Source: Sorangium sp051521495 (lineage in GTDB: Bacteria; Myxococcota_A; Polyangia; Polyangiales; Polyangiaceae). From it: a stretch of 64,000 bases of DNA. Positions within the stretch are counted from its first letter, which is position 1. Every line of letters starts with the position of its first letter. The notes below the pieces were generated by a model that was not told the origin of the DNA, ran no database searches, and worked only from the letters and a program-made list of their open reading frames with translations. This document shows positions 30,392 to 38,156 of this stretch, one piece after another. The stretch lies in assembly GCF_051521495.1 (NCBI RefSeq), contig NZ_CP150355.1:9796001-9860000 (forward strand), in the 5' to 3' direction. The position numbers and the translations under genes are program-made.

Positions 30392-31828
30392 CTAGTACAT
30401 CGCAGGACCACAGCTCACATCGCCGGCCTCGCAGTACGGCAGGCGCAGCTCGGCTCTCGTCGCCACGCTCATTTGCCGCGGGAGCGCGGTGCGCGGCCGG
30501 TTGTCCGCTTCCCTCGACGCGGCCGGCGCCGAGCCCAGCGTTCGCATCGAGGGCCGCACCTCTCGTGGCGGAGAGATCCTATCCACCAGGGTCGCTGCAT
30601 GCTTCTCCGCGCGGAGCATGATCCGCGCCGGGTGGATCAGGCAGAGCACCCCGGCGCCTATCGCAGCCAACGCAGCGAGCGAAGCAGCGATGCGTAGGGA
30701 GAGTGACCGGGGCGACATTCCGGAAGACCTGGGCCGGGCGGCCGGGAGCTCTCGATCCGGTTGCCGGATCAACGACGGTGGCGGTGGCAAAACCCGCTCC
30801 TCCGGAGTGGAGGCCGGCCACGAGGGCACATCGAGCGGGGGAACTTGCGGCAGCGGAGGCTCGTCCTCGTTCGACGGCGCAACCCCCGATGGCACAGCCC
30901 CGGGCGCGACCTCAGACGGGCGAGTATCCGGGCCTTCCATCACCGATGCTGGCGACCGTGGCCCTTCCAGGTGCGAGCTGCGCAGCGTTGACGGCGCTGC
31001 GCCAGCGCTCGAAGCCCGTTCATCACGGCAGCTCGGCGCCTGGTCCAACGTAGGCCATGCGTCCACGAGGGCTTCGAGCACGGTGATGAAGTGGTTGACG
31101 TTCCTGTATCTGCGACGCGGATCCTCGGCCAGGGCCATCTCGATCGCGGCGGCGACTGCGCGCGGGGTGTCGTTCGGGATGACCGGCGTGATACGCCGCG
31201 CCCCCAGCTCGACGATCTGGCCGACGTCCAGCGAGCGACGGCACACGAGCTCGTACAGCAGGGCCCCGAGGCCATAGACATCTGCTCGTGGGCCAACACG
31301 GTCACCGCTCAGCAGCTCCGGCGCCACCAGCGGCTCTCGTGCGGCTTCGTGCGGCTCGATCCGGAACAGCCTGACCAGACCGAACTGGCGGATGCAGTAG
31401 TCGCGCTGCGACGTGATGAACACGCGCTCCGGACTCAGCGCCCCATGGCACCAGCCCAGCGCGTGGCAGCGCTCGATCGTGCGGGCGATCTCGATCACCA
31501 TCCGCAGCGCGGTCGCCCCGAGATCAGCCCCGCAGATTGCGTCCTTGATGCCGATGCCGTCGCTTCGCCGAGACGCGACCCAGGCAGATAGGCCGCTTGC
31601 GTCGCCGTAGAGAACGGGCTCGATCTGCGGCACCGCTCGCGAGATGTCCTGCAGCCGCTTCAGCTCGGACGTGAAGGCCGTCCTGTCCAAGGCCTGGCCC
31701 TCACGAACGTGCAACCAGACCGTCGTTCGCTCATCGCCTACTTGCCGGGCGAGGAACGTGCGGACCATGCCATCGTGAACCTCGCCGAGGATCCGGTGAC
31801 CTTCCCAGACCGTACCACGCTCTACCAT
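30392..31828 (-). CDS. Membrane-anchored pseudokinase
   Basis: A 478-residue protein with a Hanks-kinase fold that has lost its catalytic residues. The glycine loop is degenerate (GEVHDG). The VAIK lysine position reads VWLH, the HRD catalytic loop reads HGA (128-130, CHGALSPERVFI), and DFG reads QFG (148-150). APE (VAPELL) and DVYGLGALLYEL are kept, so the fold is intact but phosphotransfer is not expected. A Pro/Ser-rich linker precedes one membrane helix (~372-394, RIAASLAALAAIGAGVLCLI) and a ~85-residue outer tail. The start at 31828 overlaps the upstream TPR-protein stop by 7 bp. It probably acts as a scaffold or sensor. Confidence 0.8.
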   Translation of the reverse strand: MVERGTVWEGHRILGEVHDGMVRTFLARQVGDERTTVWLHVREGQALDRTAFTSELKRLQDISRAVPQIEPVLYGDASGLSAWVASRRSDGIGIKDAICGADLGATALRMVIEIARTIERCHALGWCHGALSPERVFITSQRDYCIRQFGLVRLFRIEPHEAAREPLVAPELLSGDRVGPRADVYGLGALLYELVCRRSLDVGQIVELGARRITPVIPNDTPRAVAAAIEMALAEDPRRRYRNVNHFITVLEALVDAWPTLDQAPSCRDERASSAGAAPSTLRSSHLEGPRSPASVMEGPDTRPSEVAPGAVPSGVAPSNEDEPPLPQVPPLDVPSWPASTPEERVLPPPPSLIRQPDRELPAARPRSSGMSPRSLSLRIAASLAALAAIGAGVLCLIHPARIMLRAEKHAATLVDRISPPREVRPSMRTLGSAPAASREADNRPRTALPRQMSVATRAELRLPYCEAGDVSCGPAMY

Positions 31829-32784
31829 GAGAACCGCACCTCCGCGCCAGCCCTGTGCGCGCGGATCTGAGTGCCATTCGGCAGCACCGCAACCGCGAGT
31901 GTTGCGGCCCCCAGGGCGGTCCCGGCAACAAGCGCTGCCGTGCTGAGGTGCTGCTTTACCTCGACGGCCTGCTGCTCTCTTCGAAACATGCCCGAAGTCT
32001 CGATGTCCGAGTGAGGCTTGCACATCTCGTCCCTCAAGGCGGTGTCCTCGATCGATGCCACGATGTGCAGCACGATTCCTGAGACCAGGAATGCGCCCGA
32101 CGCCGCGGAGCCCGTATAGAGAAGCCACGGCGCTGGACCGGGTTCCGGCCGTACCGGCGCGCCCGCCGGCGTCGCCTTCAGCGGAGCGACCGGGCGCACG
32201 CTCGCCGGTTCGGCGCTCAAAAGGACAGCGCGCGATTCTCTCGCGGTGACGTGCACCGTGGAGCGTACCTTGCGCCCATCCGGCAACATCGCCGTGATCT
32301 CATGCTGCCCTGGCGCGACGTAGATCTGACCGCTCTCGTCCACGAGGCGCCCGTCCACGAGCACGGGCGCCGCCCCGGCGGGCGCGAACACGTGGAGCTG
32401 CGCCACCTCCATCCGCGCCGCCGCCAGGTCCGCATGCCGCGTGTCATAGAGCCGCCGCTCCCTGGGCGTGGCCGGCGGGCGCATCTCCTGCACACACCGC
32501 GTGAGCTCCACCACGGCGTCCGCCCAGCGCCCGAGTCGGCGATCGAGCTGCCCGAGCTGGCAGATCCCCACCGTCGAACGCTCGATATCGTAGATCTGCA
32601 CCCACAGGTCGCGAGCGCGCGCGACGTCGAGCCGCTCCAGGGCGGCCTCTGCTTCCTTGATCAAGACTGTCACGCGCGGCGACCGAGGCGGCGGCTGCGC
32701 GGCGAACGCTGGATCGAGCGCGAGGAGGAACATCGCGACGGCCGCCACGTGCGACCAACAGATGACCAGCGCAGAACGCAGCAA
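31822..32784 (-). CDS. TPR/PEGA-like protein partnered with pseudokinase
   Basis: A 320-residue exported protein. The signal peptide ends ALDPAFA. Helical TPR-like repeats follow (~35-125, EAEAALERLDVARARDLWVQ), then a beta-rich PEGA-like domain (~130-200, VLVDGRLVDESGQIYVAPGQ and HEITAMLPDGRKV). Two C-terminal hydrophobic segments come last (WLLYTGSAASGAFLVSGIVL and LVAGTALGAATLAVAVL). The same layout is found at 58373-59338 beside an active kinase, so this family appears to be a regular partner of kinases here. The start is TTG at 32784 with GAGG ~8 nt upstream. It is the first gene of a four-gene operon. Confidence 0.7.
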   Translation of the reverse strand: MLRSALVICWSHVAAVAMFLLALDPAFAAQPPPRSPRVTVLIKEAEAALERLDVARARDLWVQIYDIERSTVGICQLGQLDRRLGRWADAVVELTRCVQEMRPPATPRERRLYDTRHADLAAARMEVAQLHVFAPAGAAPVLVDGRLVDESGQIYVAPGQHEITAMLPDGRKVRSTVHVTARESRAVLLSAEPASVRPVAPLKATPAGAPVRPEPGPAPWLLYTGSAASGAFLVSGIVLHIVASIEDTALRDEMCKPHSDIETSGMFRREQQAVEVKQHLSTAALVAGTALGAATLAVAVLPNGTQIRAHRAGAEVRFSW

Positions 32785-33297
32785 AGCGCACCTCGGCCCT
32801 ACGAAGGGGACCGATGCCGCGCCGGCCCAATCCGGCGCGGTACCGCCTGTTCAGCTCAGCCTCAGCCTCAGCCTCGGCCGGAGCGGCGTCCATCCCTCGG
32901 GCAGACGTGCACTAACACAGGTCTGCCCGCGCTTTGAATCCCCCCATGGACCGAATTTGTTCTCGCGAACGCATTGTAAATCGCGGCCACAAATTCTCAC
33001 CGAATCGCCCTCCTGGGCGGTCGAGGTGCACCGACACGCGACACGGAGCGCGCCTCTTCTGGTGAGACGGAGCGCGCCTCTGGTGAGTGAAGAGGGCCTC
33101 TCTTGGAAGAAGAGCGCCTCTCCCAGGAGCTGAGCACATGCCCTGACCGCCCACCCGGGCCGCCCGAAGCGGCCCGAGCGCGACCAGCGATCCTCCGGCC
33201 ACGGAGCAAGATCGCGACGGCTGCCGGGGCGCGCGGGACGTTGCATTCAGCCAACCCGGACCGAGATTCGGGACGCCCCTGACCAAGGAGGGATCTC
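32785..33297. other. Divergent intergenic region with short imperfect repeats
   Basis: 513 bp between divergent genes. An AT-richer stretch at 32950-33000 could hold promoters. At ~33046-33120 several imperfect copies of GGAGCGCGCCTCT / GAGGGCCTCTC recur within 75 bp. No gene is convincing here. Confidence 0.5.
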
Positions 33298-34119
33298 ATG
33301 GGTTATCGCAATCTCACCCCGCAAGCGATGGTCAACATCTCGGGCCCCTGGCTCGATCCGGAGCAGGATCGGAAGGTCTTCACGTCGCTGCCGCTGCTCA
33401 TGCCGCTCCTGCCCGCGGTCGAGGAGGCGCACGGCCGGATCCTCACCACGCAGCGGCTCGGCTCCAGCCTTCAGCAGCAGGCGAAGGCGCTCATGGAGAA
33501 GGCCCTCGCGCTCGACGCGACGCACGATCGCAAGCTCCGCGGGGCGTACAACTACCTCGGCGCGCTCGCCGAGATGACCGACGACCCCGCGTTCGCGGCG
33601 GCGGTCCTCGACCTGCGCGATCGGCTCGCGCCGGCGGGGCTCAAGGCCGTCTCGCGCAGCTACGGCGACCAGGCGGGCGACGCCAAGCTGCTCCCGTCGC
33701 GGCTCGACGACGCGTCGGAGAAGCTGCTCAAGAAGCTGAAGACGCCCGAGGGGCCGCTCGCGCAGGTGGTGGACGCCTGGGTCGCGGCCGCGCTCGAGAT
33801 CGAGAAGGTGGAGGCGCAGCGCGAGCAGCTCGCGCTGAACGCCCCGTCGAACACCGACGGCGCCACGCCCCGCGAGGCGGTGAACGCCCGCAACGCCTGG
33901 ATCCGCATGGTCCGGGCCGTCGAGACGAACCTCGCCCTCGAGAAGACGGCGACCGGGGAGATCGCCGAGCGCCTCCTCGGCCGGCTCCGCCGCGAGTCCG
34001 CCCGGGCCGACCGGCGCGCTCGCAAGGGCGGCGCCGAGGGCGCGGCCGAGCCCGCGCCGGCCGATGACGCTGCGCCGCCCGCCGGCGGCGACGACGACGA
34101 CACCTTCGACGGCGCCTGA
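33298..34119 (+). CDS. Hypothetical helical protein
   Basis: A 273-residue soluble protein, predicted mostly alpha-helical with coiled-coil-like stretches (AAALEIEKVEAQREQLALNA, AVETNLALEKTATGEIAERL). It ends in a charged, disordered tail of basic residues, then Ala/Pro, then a GDDDDTFDG run. There is no signal peptide. The ATG at 33298 is well supported by AAGGAGGG 7-8 nt upstream. I know of no function. Its 3' side is followed by the hairpin array. Confidence 0.65.
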   Translation: MGYRNLTPQAMVNISGPWLDPEQDRKVFTSLPLLMPLLPAVEEAHGRILTTQRLGSSLQQQAKALMEKALALDATHDRKLRGAYNYLGALAEMTDDPAFAAAVLDLRDRLAPAGLKAVSRSYGDQAGDAKLLPSRLDDASEKLLKKLKTPEGPLAQVVDAWVAAALEIEKVEAQREQLALNAPSNTDGATPREAVNARNAWIRMVRAVETNLALEKTATGEIAERLLGRLRRESARADRRARKGGAEGAAEPAPADDAAPPAGGDDDDTFDGA

Positions 34120-34218
34120 GCCCCCGGGCACTCCTGACACCACCGCGCGACGGGTCCCCCGCGCTGGGCACGCCGTGCAAGACGGCTTGCTCGATTCGCG
34201 CCCCTCCACCCCTCAAAA

Positions 34219-34515
34219 GTAAGATATCTTCCTTTTTTCGCCGCCCCCCGACGGGTCCGCGGCTGTCCACTCGCGTGGAACGGGTGGCGGGCGGCGATTT
34301 TAGTAAGACCACTTACGCCAAAGCGCCGCCGGGCGGCGATATGGAGTAAGATAACTTACACGAAGACGCTGCCGGGTGGCGATTTTAGTAAGACCACTTA
34401 CGCCAAAGCGCCGCCGGGCGGCGATCGCCGGCAGTTGACTTGCGCCGAGCGCCGCCAGGCGGCGATCTAGAGAAAGCCATCTTACCTCTAGACGCCGCCC
34501 GGCGGCGATCGCCGG
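34219..34515. repeat. Array of alternating hairpins, period ~42 bp
   Basis: Five to six tandem units of ~42-43 bp. Each has a GC palindrome (CGCCGCCGGGCGGCGAT, e.g. 34324-34340) followed by an AT-richer spacer. Three spacers contain GTAAG-N4-CTTAC (34303-34316, 34346-34359, 34388-34401). Another has CTAGAG...CTCTAG (34467-34490), and a degenerate first unit has AAGATATCTT (34221-34230). A 48-bp segment at 34293-34340 is repeated exactly at 34378-34425, two periods later. It fills the gap between a + strand gene and the convergent ars operon. Confidence 0.75.
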
Positions 34516-34542
34516 TGCTCCGTGCGCCCGCCGGCTCGCGGC

Positions 34543-34971
34543 TCATCCTCGGCCTCCCTCGGCCGTAGGCGCTGCGGCCCACCCCTCGCGAGACACGAGC
34601 TCGGCCACGCGCACGCGGACCTCGTCGCGGATCTCTCGCACGCGCTCCACCGGCTTTCCCTTGGGGTCTTCGAGGGGCCAGTCCTCACGGCGCAGCCCTG
34701 GAACCACGGGGCACACCTCCCCGCATCCCATGGTGACGAGCAGCGCCGCCTGGCTCGCCAGCGCATCGGTGAGCCGCTGCGGCTTTACGGCCGAGAGGTC
34801 GATCCCTTCCTCCGCCATCGCGGCGAGCACCTCGGGGTGAACGCGCGGGCCGGGCTCGGTGCCGGCCGAGATGGCGCGCGCCTTGGAGGGATCGGAGAGG
34901 GCGTTGAACCACGCTGCGGCCATCTGGGAGCGGCCCGCGTTGTGAACGCAGGCAAAGAGCACGGTCGTCAT
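34543..34971 (-). CDS. arsC: Thioredoxin-type arsenate reductase
   Basis: A 142-residue LMW-phosphatase-fold arsenate reductase converting arsenate to arsenite with thioredoxin as electron donor. The P-loop is CVHNAGRS (Cys8, Arg14), and the shuttle cysteines are in MGCGEVC (Cys83, Cys87). DWPLEDPKG carries the catalytic Asp. The start overlaps the aqpS stop as ATGA (34968-34971), so translation is coupled; it is the last gene of arsR-arsI-aqpS-arsC. Its arsenite product must leave through AqpS because no ArsB/Acr3 pump is in the operon. Confidence 0.93.
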   Translation of the reverse strand: MTTVLFACVHNAGRSQMAAAWFNALSDPSKARAISAGTEPGPRVHPEVLAAMAEEGIDLSAVKPQRLTDALASQAALLVTMGCGEVCPVVPGLRREDWPLEDPKGKPVERVREIRDEVRVRVAELVSREGWAAAPTAEGGRG

Positions 34972-35687
34972 GGAACATCCTCCGGAAGCGCGCGATCGAC
35001 CACGCGATCGGCGACCTTGGGCAGGGCAGGAACGAGCCAGCGAAACGCCAGCGTCGCCGCCGCCGCCCCTGCGACTTGTGCGACGATGAACCCCGGCGCG
35101 TCGGCCGGGCGGATGCCGGCGAACGTGTCGCTTGCGGCCCTGGCGAGCGTCACGGCTGGATTGGCGAACGACGTGGACGAGGTGAACCAGTAGGCGGCCG
35201 TGATGTACGCGCCGACGGCGAACGGGACCGACTCGGCCCGCCTCCGGACGCTGCCCCAGATGACGGCGAGGAGCCCGAACGTCGCAACGAACTCGCTCAC
35301 CATCTGGGCGACCCCCGAGCGCTCGTGCTGCGACGCCGAGAAGAGGACCTCCCCGAACATGACGTGAGCCACGGCGACGCCCGCGAAGGCGCCGGCGACC
35401 TGGGCCAGGATGTAGGCAGGCACCTCGCGCCAGGGGAGCCCGCCCTGGCTCGCGTCGGCGAGCGTGACGGCGGGGTTGAAGTGCGCGCCCGAGATGGCCC
35501 CGAAGGTCAGGAGGAGCGCCACGAGGGCGGCCCCCGTCGCGATCGTGTTCGCGAGCAGGGCGATCGCCACGTTCCCGCCAGCAAGACGCTCGGCCATGAT
35601 TCCGGACCCGACCACGGTCGCGAGCAGCAGGGCCGTCCCGAGCGCCTCGGCGACGGCCCTGCGGGTGAGATCAGCGCGCGGCGGCAT
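34968..35687 (-). CDS. aqpS: Aquaglyceroporin (arsenite channel)
   Basis: A 239-residue MIP-family channel with six membrane helices and both signature half-helices, HFNPAV and FANPAV. In Sinorhizobium meliloti an aquaglyceroporin encoded in an ars operon replaces the efflux pump: arsenite made inside by ArsC flows out down its gradient. The same gene order here supports that role. ATG 35687 was chosen because it starts at the first helix; the longer frame would add 16 basic residues inside the arsI gene. The start overlaps the arsI 3' end by 17 bp and the stop overlaps arsC. Confidence 0.9.
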   Translation of the reverse strand: MPPRADLTRRAVAEALGTALLLATVVGSGIMAERLAGGNVAIALLANTIATGAALVALLLTFGAISGAHFNPAVTLADASQGGLPWREVPAYILAQVAGAFAGVAVAHVMFGEVLFSASQHERSGVAQMVSEFVATFGLLAVIWGSVRRRAESVPFAVGAYITAAYWFTSSTSFANPAVTLARAASDTFAGIRPADAPGFIVAQVAGAAAATLAFRWLVPALPKVADRVVDRALPEDVP

Positions 35688-36144
35688 CGCCCTGCTTGGA
35701 CGGGACGCAGCACGCAGGCGCGCAGCACGCGGCATCGCTCTTCGAGGGCATCGCGGGCTGGCTCCCCATCACGGCCGCGTCGCCCTTGACCACGAACACC
35801 TCCCAGGAGTTGCCGTCGGGGTCCTCGATCCAGACCTTGTCCTGCACCGCATAGCAACAGGCCGTGTCCTCCTCCGTGAAGGTCCTGAGCTCCGCGGCCT
35901 CGAAGCGGCTCTTGGCCTCGAGCACATCCTCGGTGCTCGCTACCTGCACGCCGAAATGGCTCGCGTTGACGCCGGTACGCGGCGCCTCCTGCATCGTGAG
36001 GTTCAAGGAAGGCGACGCGAGGTCGAACTTCGCATAACCGGGGCGGCGCTTGGTGGCGCGCACGCCAAAGGCCTTCTCATAGAACGCGACCGAAGCGTCG
36101 ATGTTGGAGACGTTGAGCGAGATATGAGGCTTGAGGACATTCAT
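35671..36144 (-). CDS. arsI: ArsI-like C-As lyase (dioxygenase of VOC fold)
   Basis: A 157-residue vicinal-oxygen-chelate protein. KPHISLNVSN starts the first module, and ASHFGVQV (His63) and SWEVFVV (Glu115) are likely metal ligands. The vicinal pair Cys96-Cys97 (DTACCYAV) is the site used by ArsI to bind trivalent methylarsenite. ArsI cleaves the C-As bond, releasing arsenite. A C-terminal tail with two further Cys pairs (AACCAPACC) may bind arsenic too. CadI-type proteins share the fold, but the ars context favours ArsI. The ATG at 36144 begins the conserved MNVLKPHISL. Confidence 0.85.
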   Translation of the reverse strand: MNVLKPHISLNVSNIDASVAFYEKAFGVRATKRRPGYAKFDLASPSLNLTMQEAPRTGVNASHFGVQVASTEDVLEAKSRFEAAELRTFTEEDTACCYAVQDKVWIEDPDGNSWEVFVVKGDAAVMGSQPAMPSKSDAACCAPACCVPSKQGDAAAR

Positions 36145-36155
36145 CGCGCACCTTT

Positions 36156-36172
36156 CTTCCAAAAATATCGAA
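36156..36172. promoter_or_regulatory. Candidate ArsR operator upstream of arsI
   Basis: The AT-rich CTTCCAAAAATATCGAA lies in the 47-bp gap between arsR and arsI. It matches the element at 36504-36520 upstream of arsR at 14 of 17 positions. A second copy inside the operon suggests separate control of arsI. Confidence 0.4.
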
Positions 36173-36191
36173 ATAGAAGGGCAAAAAAAAA

Positions 36192-36497
36192 TCAGCAGCA
36201 ACCCTTGCCGCGCTTGCAGCAGTCCTCCCACAGGTAATCCGTGAGGGCTCGGAGCGCCGCGTAGTCAGCGCTGTAGTAGTGAAACGTCCCTTCCCCGCGC
36301 GTCCTCAGGACGCCGGCATCGACGAGGCGCTTGAGGTGGTGACTCAGCGTCGAGGCGGCCAGTCCGACGTGCGCTTGGATCTCGCCGGCGGAGGCGCCCT
36401 CCATGCCGGCCTGCACCACGAAGCGCAGGATGGCCAGCCGCACGGGGTGACCCAGCGCGGCGAGCTGTTCGGCGTGGCGGTCGAGCGTCGACGGCAC
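36192..36497 (-). CDS. arsR: ArsR-family arsenite-responsive repressor
   Basis: A 101-residue winged-helix repressor (LAALGHPVRLAILRFV; recognition helix AASTLSHHLKRLVDAG; wing RTRGEGTFHYYS). Arsenite-binding cysteines are at the C-terminus (DCCKRGKGCC, Cys93, 94, 100, 101), not in the DNA-binding helix. This is like Acidithiobacillus ferrooxidans ArsR, whose C-terminal cysteines form the site. The GTG start at 36497 has AAGG just upstream. It is the first gene of the ars operon, expected to be derepressed by As(III). Confidence 0.92.
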   Translation of the reverse strand: MPSTLDRHAEQLAALGHPVRLAILRFVVQAGMEGASAGEIQAHVGLAASTLSHHLKRLVDAGVLRTRGEGTFHYYSADYAALRALTDYLWEDCCKRGKGCC

Positions 36498-36503
36498 GCC
36501 TTA

Positions 36504-36521
36504 CTTCTAATAATTTCGAAG
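36504..36521. promoter_or_regulatory. Candidate ArsR operator upstream of arsR
   Basis: CTTCTAATAATTTCGAAG is an imperfect palindrome (CTTC...GAAG) in the only AT-rich stretch near arsR, 7 bp from its start codon. A 14/17 match recurs before arsI at 36156. Confidence 0.45.
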
Positions 36522-36626
36522 CATCGGCGCAAGCCATTCTTCCAAACAAATAAACAACCGAGCTGGTGCCGCGTCTGGTGTCTTGAGAGAGAGCGCGCGG
36601 GGGGATCTCGGCGCCGTACCCGCCGA

Positions 36627-36908
36627 TCAGCCGAACCGGTAGTGCTTGCGCACCGGCGAGCGAACCTCCCAGATGCAGCTCAGCCCGGCGGGGAACGTCA
36701 CCAGATCGCCCGCCTGGATCCGCACCGGCGCGCCGCCGCCCTCCGCGGGCGTCACGATCACGTCGCCCTCGAGCAGATAGCAGATCTCCCGCTCGTCGTA
36801 GTGCCACGAGAAGGTCGACACCTCCTTCGTCCAGATGGGCCAGCCGCGCGCCCCGAGCTTCGCCAGCTGCTCTTCCGACGGACCGTGCTCCAGCTTGATC
36901 GACTCCAT
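36627..36908 (-). CDS. Cupin domain protein
   Basis: A 93-residue single-domain cupin (DUF861/EutQ-like). GARGWPIWTKEVSTFSWHYDEREICYLLEG holds the first cupin motif with the His/Glu pair, and AGDLVTFPAGLSCIWEV is the second. The RHxH-type metal site is only partly kept, so enzymatic activity is uncertain. It lies 129 bp upstream of arsR on the same strand but is separated by the ars promoter region, so it is probably not part of that operon. Confidence 0.8.
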   Translation of the reverse strand: MESIKLEHGPSEEQLAKLGARGWPIWTKEVSTFSWHYDEREICYLLEGDVIVTPAEGGGAPVRIQAGDLVTFPAGLSCIWEVRSPVRKHYRFG

Positions 36909-36980
36909 GGCTCCTCGTCCTCGCTCGATGCGCCGCCGGGCCCGCTCCCGCAGCGCCCTCCGCGATCGTCGCGGCGGATG

Positions 36981-37883
36981 CTAGCAGCTCGTCCCGTCGC
37001 GGCGGCACAGGTCGCGCACCTCGCGCGCGATCGCCTCCATGCGCGCGAGGCTCGCGAGCAGCGCCTCCGCGCCCTCGCCGGGGGCGGCGAGCGTCGCCTC
37101 CACCCTGTCGGCGAAGCCCTCGGGACACAGCGAGAGCGACCGCGTCCTGCGCAAGGCTCCCTTCTCGTTCGAGAGGTAGCGCTCGTTCAGCGCGAACAAC
37201 ACCTGCACCAGGCAGGCCGCGGCGCGGAACAGGCAGCCGCTCACGTAGAGCACGTCGCCGCGCCTCCCGGCCTTCGTCGCGGTGTCGATCGCGAAGCCGG
37301 ACTCCCACAGGAACCTGTCGAGGAGCGCCCGCCGCAGGGCCGGCGGATAGGGCGTCACGAGCGCCTTCAGCGGGGCCAGCGCCCCCTCCGGATCGAAGAG
37401 CGGCCGGCAGTCGTGGATGTCGGCCAGGTAGTTGGCGCTGAGGAAGCCGTGCGGGTGCCCGGGCTGGTAGTCGCACGTCACCTGCCCCGCGCGGCATTCC
37501 CCGATCACGCGCCGCACGCGCGCGAGATCGCGGTAGAGCCAGTCGACCCGGTGCCCCTCGATCTTGAGCCAAGCGCCCCCGTTGATCCAGGGGCCCCAGG
37601 CGCCGGGCGGCGTGACGACGTCCTCCGCGGCGCTCGCGTGGAGCTCCCGCGCGAGCGCCGCCACGTCACCCTCGGCGCCGCCCGCGCTGAGCTCCCGCGC
37701 GAGCGAGCGCAGCGCGACGAGGTCGGGCGGGCGCTCGGGCTCGTAGTAGATGCCCAGATCGACGTCCGAGTCCGGGTGACCCGCGCCGCGAGCGCGCGAT
37801 CCGCCCAGCACGATCGCCACCACACCCGGGACGGCGCCGAGCCGAGCCGCCACGCGCTCTGCCATGTCCAGTGCCTCGTCCAT
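36981..37883 (-). CDS. Nucleotidyltransferase-domain protein (DUF4037-like)
   Basis: A 300-residue protein. The polymerase-beta-type nucleotidyltransferase motif is clear at residues ~27-43: GGSRARG followed by DSDVDLGIYY (catalytic Asp pair). The C-terminal two thirds are helical and resemble the DUF4037 part of kanamycin-type or uncharacterised nucleotidyltransferases (DRFLWESGFAI, LFALNERYLSNEKGALR). The substrate is unknown; small-molecule or protein nucleotidylation are options. The start at 37883 is decided by GGAGG 4 nt upstream. It is read divergently from aroA across a repeat-rich gap. Confidence 0.8.
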   Translation of the reverse strand: MDEALDMAERVAARLGAVPGVVAIVLGGSRARGAGHPDSDVDLGIYYEPERPPDLVALRSLARELSAGGAEGDVAALARELHASAAEDVVTPPGAWGPWINGGAWLKIEGHRVDWLYRDLARVRRVIGECRAGQVTCDYQPGHPHGFLSANYLADIHDCRPLFDPEGALAPLKALVTPYPPALRRALLDRFLWESGFAIDTATKAGRRGDVLYVSGCLFRAAACLVQVLFALNERYLSNEKGALRRTRSLSLCPEGFADRVEATLAAPGEGAEALLASLARMEAIAREVRDLCRRDGTSC

Positions 37884-37949
37884 ACCGCCTCCTGTCGACC
37901 CGCCGCGACGTGCCGACGGTAACATCAAGGCGCGCCCGCCGCGCCACCC

Positions 37950-38107
37950 CGCGCGCAGCGCCCTCGCCGCGCGCAGCGACCTCGCCACGCGCAGCGCCCC
38001 CGCCACCCCGGGCGCAGCGCCCTCGCCGCCCCGACCGCGCGCAGCGACCTCGCCACCCCGACCGCGCGCAGCGACCTCGCCACCCCGACCGCGCGCAGGC
38101 GCCCTCG
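37950..38107. repeat. GC-rich tandem repeats upstream of aroA
   Basis: Nearly exact 27-bp units (GCCACCCCGACCGCGCGCAG + CGACCTC) occur three times at ~38026-38107, preceded by degenerate shorter GCGCAGCG(A/C)CCTCGCC units. The array ends ~50 bp before the aroA start, in the divergent promoter gap. Confidence 0.7.
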
Positions 38108-38156
38108 GCGCCCCGCCCGCTGTGCCTGCGCCCGCCGTTCTGCTACACGGCAACCC

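Noticed and set aside
34219..34515. CRISPR array
   Set aside because: Regular ~42-bp spacing suggested it, but the repeats are imperfect palindromes, the 'spacers' are themselves related inverted repeats rather than unique sequences, and no cas gene is in the window.
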